A stretch of 64,000 nucleotides of DNA, from contig NZ_JAMZEA010000011.1 in NCBI RefSeq assembly GCF_024172125.1, positions 62,001 through 126,000 on the forward strand. The letters run 5' to 3'. Positions within the stretch are counted from its first letter, which is position 1. The number at the start of each line of letters is the position of its first letter. Shown one piece after another: positions 8,019-15,938 of this stretch. The position numbers were made by a program, and so were the translations under genes. The notes beneath the pieces were generated by a model that was not told the DNA's origin, searched no databases, and worked only from the letters and a program-made list of their open reading frames with translations. The stretch is from Actinomadura rupiterrae (GTDB lineage Bacteria; Actinomycetota; Actinomycetes; Streptosporangiales; Streptosporangiaceae).

Positions 8019-8810
8019 ATGGCGGCAGGAGGATCGCAGCCGGCTCTCAGAGCGTTCGGGACGCAGATGCGTCGATACCGAAACCGTGCAAACGTGATTC
8101 AGGAGTCCATTGCGACTGCGACGAACACGAGCGTCTCGTTCGTTTCCCTGGTCGAAACAGGCAAGCGGGCATGTAAGCGACGCTTCGCCGAAATAGTGGA
8201 CGAAATGCGTCAGGCGTCAGGGCAGCTCGTGGAGCTGTGGGACGACCTGTACCGCGACGGAAGCCCCGTGCCGTCCTGGTTCGTGGACTGGGCCACCGTG
8301 GAAGGCGAAGCGGCCGAGCTGCTCACGTGGCAGCCCGTGGTGGTGCCGGGCCTCCTCCAGACGGAGGACTACGCGCGTGCCCTGCTGCCCACCGAGGAGG
8401 CGCTTGCGAACCGCATCAAGCGGCAAGCGATCCTCCTGCGAGACGACCCGGCTCCGACCCCGATAGTGGCGCTTCTCGGCCGAGCCGTGCTCACCTACTG
8501 TGCGGGAGGGGTCGCGACCCAGCGGGCCCAGCTTGATCACCTCATCGACATGGCCGCCCGGCCGAACGTGCTTATCCAGGTCGTACCCTACGAGCGGACC
8601 GCGGTGGGTACCGGTGGAGCCTGCGTGCTCGCTACGATGCCCGACCGCAGCGAGATAGCATATTTGGACACGACCACTCGAGGCATCACGACAGATGCCC
8701 GCGAGGACATCGCGGGTCTGTCGAGAGCCTTGATGCTCCTGCGAGCTGAGGCACTACCGGAATCAATGTCCCTCGACTTGATTAAGCAGGTACAGGAGGA
8801 TCTGGAATGA
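8019..8810 (+). CDS. XRE-family regulator with Scr1/DUF5753 C-terminal domain
   Basis: A 263-residue protein. The N-terminal HTH_31-type XRE domain (residues 8-60: ALRAFGTQMRRYRNRANVIQESIATATNTSVSFVSLVETGKR) is followed by a DUF5753/Scr1 domain with the characteristic ATVEGEAAELLTWQPVVVPGLLQTEDYARALL. This class includes WhiJ-like proteins of Streptomyces, which work with DUF397 partners. It overlaps the downstream DUF397 gene by ATGA, confirming pairing. The ATPase gene lies divergently upstream. Confidence 0.88.
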   Translation: MAAGGSQPALRAFGTQMRRYRNRANVIQESIATATNTSVSFVSLVETGKRACKRRFAEIVDEMRQASGQLVELWDDLYRDGSPVPSWFVDWATVEGEAAELLTWQPVVVPGLLQTEDYARALLPTEEALANRIKRQAILLRDDPAPTPIVALLGRAVLTYCAGGVATQRAQLDHLIDMAARPNVLIQVVPYERTAVGTGGACVLATMPDRSEIAYLDTTTRGITTDAREDIAGLSRALMLLRAEALPESMSLDLIKQVQEDLE

Positions 8811-8989
8811 CTCCCGACATCAAGTGGCGGAAGGCCACTCGCAGCGCTGGCAACGGCGGGGACTGCGTCGAAGTCGCGTCCCTCACCGGTGCAGTGGCAA
8901 TTCGCGACAGCAAGGATCCAAACGGCCCCCGACTCGTTCTGACCCCCAGCAGCGCCCACGAAATCGCCGCCGCGATCAAGAACATCTGA
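8807..8989 (+). CDS. DUF397 protein
   Basis: A 60-residue protein with the DUF397 pattern: IKWRKATRS near residue 5, GGDCVEVA, VAIRDSKDPNGP and a C-terminal helix. ATG at 8807 overlaps the stop of the XRE gene. DUF397 proteins act as partners or antagonists of WhiJ-type XRE regulators in actinomycetes. A hairpin with a T run follows, closing the transcript. Confidence 0.85.
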   Translation: MTPDIKWRKATRSAGNGGDCVEVASLTGAVAIRDSKDPNGPRLVLTPSSAHEIAAAIKNI

Positions 8990-9003
8990 GCCTCAGCCAC
9001 AAG

Positions 9004-9045
9004 AACGCCCCCTCGTTCCGCCACGAGGTGGAGTGAGGGGGCGTT
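9004..9045. terminator. Intrinsic terminator after XRE-DUF397 pair
   Basis: Perfect 11-bp stem AACGCCCCCTC (9004-9014) with GAGGGGGCGTT (9035-9045), followed by T residues, 15 bp after the DUF397 stop. Confidence 0.75.
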
Positions 9046-9126
9046 TCACATCGCTCGTCACACGACGTATCAACCGTCACTCCGAAGCATGCCCATCGAC
9101 GCGATCCGAAAGGCACGAGAGGCACT

Positions 9127-9312
9127 ATGACGGCGGTCACGCCAGTATGGCGCAAGAGCAGCTACAGCGGCGGAAACCAAGGCGACTGCATTGAGCTGGC
9201 CGACATCTCCTCCGAGGTGGGCGTTCGGGACAGCAGGAACACCCAGGGCCCCTACCTCACCATGACTCGCGAGAATCTCGCAGCTCTCACCGAAATTCTC
9301 AAGAGCATCTGA
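9127..9312 (+). CDS. Second DUF397 protein
   Basis: A 61-residue DUF397 paralogue of the 8807 gene (VWRKSSYSGGNQGDCIELAD, VGVRDSRNTQGP). It has its own interval with a GAGAGG ribosome site and lies beyond the terminator, so it is transcribed separately or by read-through. A second DUF397 copy without its own XRE gene is a known pattern; it may compete for the same regulator (inference). Confidence 0.82.
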   Translation: MTAVTPVWRKSSYSGGNQGDCIELADISSEVGVRDSRNTQGPYLTMTRENLAALTEILKSI

Positions 9313-9337
9313 GCCTTCGCGTACTTCATAGAGCAGC

Positions 9338-9392
9338 TGTATCGCGACGGCTGTAGCGTTACGGGTGTCTCGCTACAATGCCCGTCATGACG
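9338..9392. repeat. 55-bp direct repeat, copy B, with TetR operator
   Basis: The partner of 6953-7007 (45 of 55 identical, ungapped). The inverted repeat TGTAGCG/CGCTACA with a 12-bp spacer spans 9352-9377, ending directly before the TetR ATG at 9378. The 3' part of the repeat is the first five codons of the TetR gene. Confidence 0.75.
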
Positions 9393-10007
9393 AGTGCCGC
9401 CGAACCCGCTGCCAAACCCCGAGGGCGGAATCCGCGGGGGCAGGGGGAGCGGCTGCGGGAGGAGATCGTCAGCGCCGCGCTGACGCTGCTCGAAGAGCTC
9501 GGCGATGACGAGGCGTTGTCGATGCGGGCGGTGGCGCGGGCGACCGGGACTGCCGCGACCTCCGTATATCTGCACTTCAGCGACCGCGATGCTCTGGTCC
9601 TGGCGGCGTTGGAGCGCTGCCATGGCGACCTGGTCCGGACGGTCGACGCGGTCGGGGGAGAGGCCGGTGACCCGGTCGCCGGGTTGCGGGCGCGGGCACT
9701 CGTGCTTGGGACGTGGGCTTACGAGCATCCCGGCCTTTACAAGGTGCTGCATGAGAGCACGCTCGGGCGCCGGGCCGAGATGCCGTTCAAGAGCCAGGTC
9801 GGCGATCGGATGACCGCGGCGGTGCGCGAGTGCATGCGCGCGGGGCTGGTTCCCGAGGACGACGCCGCCCAGGTCGCGCTCGACCTGCGGGCGGCCGTCC
9901 ACGGCGCGGTGTCGATGCGCCTCAACCAGCCGGACCATGCGTGGCCGCCGCTGGAGGAGCAGATCGAACGGTTCCTGGTCAAGCTCGTCGGCGTGCCGGC
10001 CTCCTAG
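9378..10007 (+). CDS. TetR/AcrR regulator with WHG-type C-terminal domain
   Basis: A 209-residue TetR protein. HTH at about residues 48-67 (SMRAVARATGTAATSVYLHF). The C-terminal half has the WHG-type pattern (AYEHPGLYKVLHEST, AVHGAVSMRL). The gene opens directly on the operator-like dyad TGTAGCG-N12-CGCTACA, implying autoregulation. The same dyad stands before the SnoaL-like gene 2.4 kb away, a likely target. Stop overlaps the convergent serine hydrolase gene. Confidence 0.85.
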   Translation: MPVMTSAAEPAAKPRGRNPRGQGERLREEIVSAALTLLEELGDDEALSMRAVARATGTAATSVYLHFSDRDALVLAALERCHGDLVRTVDAVGGEAGDPVAGLRARALVLGTWAYEHPGLYKVLHESTLGRRAEMPFKSQVGDRMTAAVRECMRAGLVPEDDAAQVALDLRAAVHGAVSMRLNQPDHAWPPLEEQIERFLVKLVGVPAS

Positions 10008-11164
10008 GCGGAGACCGCCGCGCGGCCCGACAGCGCCTCGCGGTAGAAGACTGCGAGAGCGTCGTCGATGGGATGGGCGTCCGGCGCTCCGAGCTTGTTC
10101 CACCGGACGAGGTTCATCGCGATCGTCATCTGCCGCGTCCCGTCGGCGCTGGTCACCGAGAGGGCCTGCGCGCCCCAGACCGTGCCGTCGTGACCCCAGA
10201 AGGTTCCGGCGCCGGGGATCTCCACGCGGTGCAGGCCGAGCCCGTAGTCGATCTCGCTCTGGCCGTCCTGGGTGAGCACCGGGCCGGTCTTCTGCATCTG
10301 CGCCAGCGTCGCCGGTTCCACGACCTCGCCCGCGAGCAGCAGGCGGTAGAAGCGGTTGATGTCGGCGACGGTCGAGACCAGCGCGGCTCCCGTCCCGACC
10401 CAGGACATGTCGTAGACGCTGTAGTCGCGCGGCGGGTCGATCGCGCCGAAGAACGCCTCGTACATCCGCGGATGCGGCTCCTCGATGCGCGGACCGTCGG
10501 GGAAGGCGGTGTGGGTCAGTCCGGCGGGTTCGATGACGTCCCGCGTGATGTGCTCCTCGGGCGCGAGGCCGGTCAGCTCGCGCAGGAGTTCGCCCAGCAG
10601 CAGGTAGTTGGAGTTGGAGTACACGCCGGACGGACCGCCGGGGCGTCCGGCCGGCGGGGCCGCGAGGCCCATCGCGATCAGCTCGGCCGGAGCGAACCGC
10701 CGGTCCCGGTTGCCGTCCAGGCTCGCGGTGGAGAACTCGCCGGTGAGGATGCCCGCCAGCGACGGGAACGCGGCGAACAGGTACTCGGGGATGCCGCTGG
10801 TGTTGTTCAGCAGCATCCGGACGGTGATCTCCCGGCCGCGCTCGCCCGGCACCAGGTGCGGCAGGTGGATGCCGATCGGGTCGTCCAGGCCGACGCGTCC
10901 GCGCTCGACCTGCCGCAGCACGGCCGCCGCGGTGAAGGTCTTGGTGATGCTGCCGACGCGCTGCCGCATACCGGCGGTCATCGGGCGTCCGGTGTCGAGG
11001 TCGGCGACGCCCGCCGCGCCGCGCCACACCTGCTCGCCGTCGCGGACCTCGGCGACCACGCCGGGCATCCCCGCCCGGTGGACGCCGTCCAGCGTGGCGG
11101 CGAGCTTGCCGGGATCGAACTCGTGCGGCCGGTCGGGGGAGTTTCGGAACACGTTTCGGAACAT
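10004..11164 (-). CDS. Serine hydrolase, beta-lactamase/DD-peptidase (class C-like) family
   Basis: A 386-residue enzyme of the AmpC/esterase EstB family. Catalytic motifs: S72-x-x-K75 (GSITKTF), Y182-x-N184 (VYSNSNY), and an HxG triad near residue 320 (WGHDG). No convincing signal peptide; the first residues (MFRNVFRN) are encoded by operator-like repeats, so the true start may be slightly downstream, for example the GTG at codon 5. Acts on an ester or amide; substrate unknown. Divergent from the TetR gene at 11279, which probably controls it. Confidence 0.85.
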   Translation of the reverse strand: MFRNVFRNSPDRPHEFDPGKLAATLDGVHRAGMPGVVAEVRDGEQVWRGAAGVADLDTGRPMTAGMRQRVGSITKTFTAAAVLRQVERGRVGLDDPIGIHLPHLVPGERGREITVRMLLNNTSGIPEYLFAAFPSLAGILTGEFSTASLDGNRDRRFAPAELIAMGLAAPPAGRPGGPSGVYSNSNYLLLGELLRELTGLAPEEHITRDVIEPAGLTHTAFPDGPRIEEPHPRMYEAFFGAIDPPRDYSVYDMSWVGTGAALVSTVADINRFYRLLLAGEVVEPATLAQMQKTGPVLTQDGQSEIDYGLGLHRVEIPGAGTFWGHDGTVWGAQALSVTSADGTRQMTIAMNLVRWNKLGAPDAHPIDDALAVFYREALSGRAAVSA

Positions 11165-11169
11165 GTTCC
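11141..11169. promoter_or_regulatory. Operator-like repeats over the hydrolase start
   Basis: GTTTCGGAACA occurs twice (11141-11151 and 11153-11163), followed by a perfect 12-bp palindrome GGAACATGTTCC (11158-11169) that contains the annotated ATG of the serine hydrolase. Probable site for the divergent TetR protein. Confidence 0.5.
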
Positions 11170-11278
11170 AAAAGTAGCTCGGGCGCCGGGCCCTGTCGAT
11201 CCCTGAGACCGGGATCACACCCCCGCGCTGCGGGATGGCATGGGCTCGGACCAGGTGGTGGGACGGCATGATGGACCG

Positions 11279-11956
11279 GTGCCTCGAAGCAACGCGTCCC
11301 GCGCCCGGACCGGCCGCCCGCCGGCGACCTCGCGCGCCGAGATCCTCGCCGCCGCGCGGCTGATCATCGAGCGGGACGGCTGGGAGCGGCTGACCGTCCG
11401 GCGGCTGGCCGCCGAGCTGGGCATCGGCACCACGACGCTGTACCACCACGTCCGCGACCGCGAGGACCTGCTCGTCCAGCTGCTCAACGAGCACAGCGGC
11501 CAGACCCTCCGCGCCGACCTGCCCGCCGACCCCCGCGACCGGATCGTCGCCGCCGCGCTCGCCATGCACGACGCGCTCGCCGCCTGGCCCTGGGCCGCCG
11601 AGGTCCTCACCACCGACGGCTTCATCCCGCGCCTGGGCGAACCGGCGCTGCGCGTGGTCGAGACGATCCTGGCCGCCGCGATCGAGTACGGCTGCGGCCG
11701 CGAGCAGGCCGTCCACCTGTTCCGCGCCCTGTGGTACTTCACCGTCGGGGAGATCCTCGTCCGCGCGCACACCCGCGACCGCCGCACCGACGCGCTGCGC
11801 CCCGGCGACCCGTTCTTCAGCGACGACCTCGACATGTCGGCCCTGCCGAGCCTCGCCGCCATCGGCGACCAATGGCCCGCCCTCGCCGCGCAGGACACCT
11901 ACCCCCAGGCCCTCGAAGCCTTCGTGGACGGCCTCCTGACCCAAGCCACCTCCTAG
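11279..11956 (+). CDS. TetR family regulator
   Basis: A 225-residue regulator from GTG 11279 (a start at 11240 is also open, without better support). HTH: LTVRRLAAELGIGTTTLYHHVRDREDLL. The C-terminal domain is long and helical, as in the TetR_C_1 group. Divergent from the serine hydrolase with palindromic repeats between them. The next gene downstream is separated by a GC hairpin. Confidence 0.82.
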   Translation: MPRSNASRARTGRPPATSRAEILAAARLIIERDGWERLTVRRLAAELGIGTTTLYHHVRDREDLLVQLLNEHSGQTLRADLPADPRDRIVAAALAMHDALAAWPWAAEVLTTDGFIPRLGEPALRVVETILAAAIEYGCGREQAVHLFRALWYFTVGEILVRAHTRDRRTDALRPGDPFFSDDLDMSALPSLAAIGDQWPALAAQDTYPQALEAFVDGLLTQATS

Positions 11957-11981
11957 CCCCCGTCCCGCCCCCGACCCTCAC

Positions 11982-12000
11982 CGCCGCCGACGCGGCGGCG
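11982..12000. terminator. Short GC hairpin after TetR gene
   Basis: 8-bp perfect stem CGCCGCCG with CGGCGGCG and a 3-nt loop, 26 bp after the stop. No T-tract, so weak evidence. Confidence 0.35.
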
Positions 12001-12132
12001 CCTGCTTCGCGCTGACGAGCAAAGGGTTTACCGCCACGGCGGACCTCTTTCGGACACGGCTTTCCTTTGTGACGCGGACGCGCCGGACGCAAGGCTGGGC
12101 GCATTCGAAATCGCGACGGAAAGCGGTTGAGC

Positions 12133-13962
12133 ATGCGCGCATATCTCGGGGTCGTGGCGAAGCGAGGACGCGTTGCCCCAGACCTCCTGGCGGCTGCCAC
12201 ATCGGCCGCCAGGCAGGCGATTCCCACCCCCGAACAGGACGTCCGCCACGACCGGTGGCTGAGTGACCGCGGAGACGTGGCTCTGCTCGGCTGGACGAAC
12301 GAACCACAAAGCCCGTTACTGCCCGCGGTCATTCGGAAAGAGCGCGACCGCGCACTCGGCTACACCGGCTACCTCGACGATCCCGGCCATGATGAAGTTT
12401 CGGTGTGCAATGCGGAAACACTCGCCGACGTGAACGGCGAATTGGGCGGATGCTTCGCGCTGTTCCGCGCTGACGCGATCGGCGCCGAGGCCGCGACCGC
12501 TTTCGCGCGCGTCAATCCGGTGTATTACGCCGAGACCGCCGAATGCCACGTCGTCGGCAGCCGCGCGCTGCTGGTGCACCTGGTCGCGCGAGCGTCCGCG
12601 ACCGGACTGCTCAGGCCGCCACCGGCGCTGGACGTGGCGGCGATGCAACCCATGGTCCGGCACGGCTTCTACACCAACGACGAAACGCCCTTCGATGGCG
12701 TCCGCGCGCTGCCCGCCGCCGCGACCCTGACCATCCGTCCCGCAGGCGCGCGCATCACGCAGCAGGAGTTTCCCGAACCCGAACCGGCGCCGCGCTCGAC
12801 CTCGGCCGCCCGCGCGCGCATCGCCGGGCTGGCCGAGGCGCTGCTCGCCGCCGCACGACCGATCGCCCGCCACGGACAGCCGGTCGAGCTGGCACTGTCC
12901 GGCGGACGCGACAGCCGGCTCATGGCGGCCGTCCTCACCGCGGCCGGCGTCCCCATCACCGCCCGCACGCACGGCTTCCCCGACGACCCCGACGTCATCC
13001 TCGCCCAGCGGATCGCCCGGGCCCTCGGCATTGACCACCACGTCGACCACCACCGCGAACTCACCGTTTCGCAGCAGCGCCCCGATGCGATCGTCGTGGA
13101 ACATCCGCTGGCCCGCGCGCACCACGTCATCGGCATGTGCGAGGGCATGACGTCCGCCTACGAACGCATCGACAACCCGACCCCCTACGCACTGGTGCCG
13201 CGCACCTCCGGATCCGGCGGCGAAACACTGCGCGGCGGGTTCCTCTACGACCAGCACGACCAGAGCCAACCCGCCCTCGAACGCCGAGTGAAGACCATCT
13301 TCCGCTCCGCCGACGCCTTCCTCACCCCCGACGCCCAAGCCCGCGCCGCCAACGACCACGCACCCTGGGCCGAACGTGCCCGTCGCGACGCCCCCGACGT
13401 CCTGGACAAGCTCTACCTGCTCTACCGCTCCGGCCGCTGGATCGTCGGCTCGCACACCGCGACCCTGCTCAACGGCCCCTACTACCACCCGTTCTTCGAC
13501 AACCGGGTCGTCCGCCACGCCCTCATGCTCCCCGCGACCTGGCGGAGCAGCGAAGAGGTCGTCTTCCGGCTCCTGGAACACCTCGCGCCACCGCTGGTCA
13601 ACATCCCACCGGAAGGCCAGCGCTGGCGCTTCGAACAGGAACGCGCCCGCTCGCTGCGCGACTGGTGGGGATGGCGGCAGCGCGAGGCGCTCCGCCCGCA
13701 CGGCCGCACGGCCGGATTCAACTGGCGCAAGCACTACGACGACGGCTTCCTCTCGCTGCTACGCGACCAGGTCATGACCGGCCCGCGCGAACTTTTCGAC
13801 ATCGTGGACGAAGTGCAGTGCAAGAAGCTGTTCGCCCAGCCGCCCACCGGCTGGCACAACCAGATCTGGCACATCTTCACCCTCAGCGTCCTGCTGACCG
13901 GCAGCTGGCGAACCGAACGACCCGACCTTCCGGACGTCACCATCCCGATACCGCACGGCTGA
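12133..13962 (+). CDS. Asparagine-synthetase-like ATP-dependent ligase without glutaminase cysteine
   Basis: A 609-residue protein of the AsnB/beta-lactam synthetase/lasso-cyclase superfamily. The ATP-pyrophosphatase loop SGGRDS is at residues 256-261. The N-terminal Ntn-hydrolase-like half is present, but the protein begins MRAYLG: the catalytic Cys at position 2 of true glutamine-dependent AsnB is absent. The enzyme therefore cannot release ammonia from glutamine in the usual way and more likely joins an amine substrate to an adenylated carboxylate. ATG 12133 follows a GGA-containing leader. No lasso precursor or B protein is adjacent; a GNAT/NSAR pair follows 84 bp later. Confidence 0.8.
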   Translation: MRAYLGVVAKRGRVAPDLLAAATSAARQAIPTPEQDVRHDRWLSDRGDVALLGWTNEPQSPLLPAVIRKERDRALGYTGYLDDPGHDEVSVCNAETLADVNGELGGCFALFRADAIGAEAATAFARVNPVYYAETAECHVVGSRALLVHLVARASATGLLRPPPALDVAAMQPMVRHGFYTNDETPFDGVRALPAAATLTIRPAGARITQQEFPEPEPAPRSTSAARARIAGLAEALLAAARPIARHGQPVELALSGGRDSRLMAAVLTAAGVPITARTHGFPDDPDVILAQRIARALGIDHHVDHHRELTVSQQRPDAIVVEHPLARAHHVIGMCEGMTSAYERIDNPTPYALVPRTSGSGGETLRGGFLYDQHDQSQPALERRVKTIFRSADAFLTPDAQARAANDHAPWAERARRDAPDVLDKLYLLYRSGRWIVGSHTATLLNGPYYHPFFDNRVVRHALMLPATWRSSEEVVFRLLEHLAPPLVNIPPEGQRWRFEQERARSLRDWWGWRQREALRPHGRTAGFNWRKHYDDGFLSLLRDQVMTGPRELFDIVDEVQCKKLFAQPPTGWHNQIWHIFTLSVLLTGSWRTERPDLPDVTIPIPHG

Positions 13963-14046
13963 CCTCCCAGCTCCAGCGGCGGGTCAACGGGCGCGGCGCG
14001 GCGGCGGCACGTAGCGTGGGCGCAACCGCGACGAGGAGGACGGGAC

Positions 14047-14835
14047 GTGCCGGTGGAACGCGAGGTGGAACCGCAGGTGCGCGAGCTGCGGGAGCTGGAG
14101 GAGTTCGCCGACGCGGTCCGGCTGGTCGACCGGATATGGGGACCCAACCAGGACGGTCCGCCCGTCCCCGCCGAGATGATGCGGGCGCTGTCCCACGCGG
14201 GCAACTACGTCGCCGGCGCCTACCTGGACGCCGCGCTCGTCGGCGTCTCGGTCGCGTTCTTCGGCGCCCCCGCCGGAACCACCCTGCACTCGCACCTGAC
14301 CGGCGCACTGCCCGGCGGCGGCATCGGCATGGCGCTCAAGACCCACCAGCGCGACTGGGCCCGCGACCGCGGCCTGACCCGCATCACCTGGACCTTCGAC
14401 CCGCTCGTCCGCCGCAACGCCTACTTCAACCTGGTCAAGCTCGGCGCGCGGCCGGTGGAGTACCTGCCGTCCTTCTACGGCGAGATGGCCGACACGATCA
14501 ACCGCGGGGACGAGAGTGACCGCGTCCTCGCCGCCTGGGACCTGACCGGAACCGCATCCCACACCCCGCCGAAACAGCCCGAATACGCGCTGCGCAGCAA
14601 GGACGGCCACCCCGAGATCGCCGCGACCGACGCCGCCACCGTCCTCGTCGAGCTGCCCGCCGACATCGAGACGCTGCGCCGCAGCGATCCCGGCGCCGCA
14701 CGCGCGTGGCGGCTGGCCGTCCGCGAGGTCCTGGGCGGGCTGCTCGCCGGCGGCGCGCGCGTCACCGGCTTCCACGAGCGCACCAGCTACATCGTCGAGC
14801 ACGCCACCGACCCGTCCACCGGGAGCCGCGGATGA
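14047..14835 (+). CDS. GNAT-like N-acyltransferase, COG3375 type
   Basis: A 262-residue predicted acyltransferase starting at GTG 14047. It resembles the COG3375 group: LVDRIWGPNQDGPPVP, GVSVAFFGAPAGTTLHSHLTGALPGGGIGMALKTHQRDWARDRGLTRITWTFDPLVRRNAYFNL (coordinates about residues 25-125). Members of this group are encoded with N-succinylamino acid racemases, and one characterised example is a succinyl-CoA: D-amino acid N-succinyltransferase. Here its stop overlaps the start of such a racemase gene (ATGA), which supports the same role. Confidence 0.78.
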   Translation: MPVEREVEPQVRELRELEEFADAVRLVDRIWGPNQDGPPVPAEMMRALSHAGNYVAGAYLDAALVGVSVAFFGAPAGTTLHSHLTGALPGGGIGMALKTHQRDWARDRGLTRITWTFDPLVRRNAYFNLVKLGARPVEYLPSFYGEMADTINRGDESDRVLAAWDLTGTASHTPPKQPEYALRSKDGHPEIAATDAATVLVELPADIETLRRSDPGAARAWRLAVREVLGGLLAGGARVTGFHERTSYIVEHATDPSTGSRG

Positions 14836-15935
14836 AGATCGAGGGGATCGAGCTGCGCCGGATCGCGATGCCGCTGGTCGCGCCGTTCCGCACCTCCTTC
14901 GGCACCGAGACCGCCCGCGACGTGCTGCTCGTCCGCGCCGTCACCCCCGACGCCGAAGGCTGGGGCGAGTGCGTCGCGATGGACCTGCCGCTCTACAGCC
15001 CCGAATACGCCGACGGCGCGGCCGACGTGCTGCGCCGCTTCCTGATCCCCGCGCTGCCGAAGAACGACGCGGACGCCTACGCCGTCGAACGCGCGCTGGA
15101 GCCGTTCAAGGGCCACCGGATGGCCAAGGCCGCGCTGCAGACCGCCGTCCTGGACGCCCAACTGCGCGCCGCCGGGCAACCGCTGGCCCGCTACCTCGGC
15201 GCCGATCGCGATCGCGTACCGTGCGGCGTTTCGGTCGGGATCATGGACTCGGTCCCCGAACTGCTGGACGCCGTGCACGGCTACCTCGACGAGGGCTACG
15301 TCCGGATCAAGCTGAAGATCGAGCCCGGCTGGGACGTCGAGCCCGTCCGGGCCGTCCGCGAACGGTTCGGCGACGACCTGCTGCTGCAGGTGGACGCCAA
15401 CGCCGCCTACACCCTGGTCGACGCGCCGCGCCTCGCCCGCCTCGACGCCTTCGACCTGCTGCTGATCGAGCAGCCGCTCGCCGACGACGACATGGTCCAG
15501 CACGCCGAACTCGCCCGCCGCCTGCGCACCCCGATCTGCCTGGACGAGTCGATCGAGTCGGCCGCAGGGGCCGCCGCCGCGCTCACGATCGGCGCCGCGT
15601 CCATCATCAACATCAAACCCGGACGCGTCGGCGGCTACCTGGAGGCCAAGCGCATCCACGACCTGTGCCGCGCGCACGGCGTGGCGGTCTGGTGCGGCGG
15701 GATGCTGGAGACCGGCATCGGCCGCGCCGCCAACATCGCCCTCGCCGCCCTGCCCGGCTTCACCCTGCCCGGCGACACCTCCGCCTCCCACCGCTACTTC
15801 GCCGAGGACGTCACGCCGCCGTTCGAGCTGGACGACGGCCACCTGGACGTCCCGGACGGGCCCGGCATCGGCGTCGAACCCGTCCAGGACCGGCTGCGCG
15901 CCTTCACGACCGCAACCGAATGGATCACGCTCTGA
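14832..15935 (+). CDS. menC: o-Succinylbenzoate synthase / N-succinylamino acid racemase family enzyme
   Basis: A 367-residue enolase-superfamily enzyme of the MenC/NSAR subgroup. Catalytic lysines K160 and K162 (RIKLKIEPG), metal ligands D188 (QVDAN), E213 (LLIEQPL) and D238 (LDES), and K262 (NIKPGRVGG) are all in place, so it should be active. The overlap with a COG3375 acyltransferase and absence of other menaquinone genes point to the racemase role, in which N-succinyl-D-amino acids are converted to the L form. A desuccinylase is expected but not seen here. The symbol names the family only. Confidence 0.85.
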   Translation: MKIEGIELRRIAMPLVAPFRTSFGTETARDVLLVRAVTPDAEGWGECVAMDLPLYSPEYADGAADVLRRFLIPALPKNDADAYAVERALEPFKGHRMAKAALQTAVLDAQLRAAGQPLARYLGADRDRVPCGVSVGIMDSVPELLDAVHGYLDEGYVRIKLKIEPGWDVEPVRAVRERFGDDLLLQVDANAAYTLVDAPRLARLDAFDLLLIEQPLADDDMVQHAELARRLRTPICLDESIESAAGAAAALTIGAASIINIKPGRVGGYLEAKRIHDLCRAHGVAVWCGGMLETGIGRAANIALAALPGFTLPGDTSASHRYFAEDVTPPFELDDGHLDVPDGPGIGVEPVQDRLRAFTTATEWITL

Positions 15936-15938
15936 CCG

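Noticed and set aside
11957..12132. Lasso-peptide precursor upstream of the AsnB-like ligase
   Set aside because: No short frame with a leader/core pattern, no B-protein gene and no transporter nearby; the region only holds a GC hairpin and a leader.
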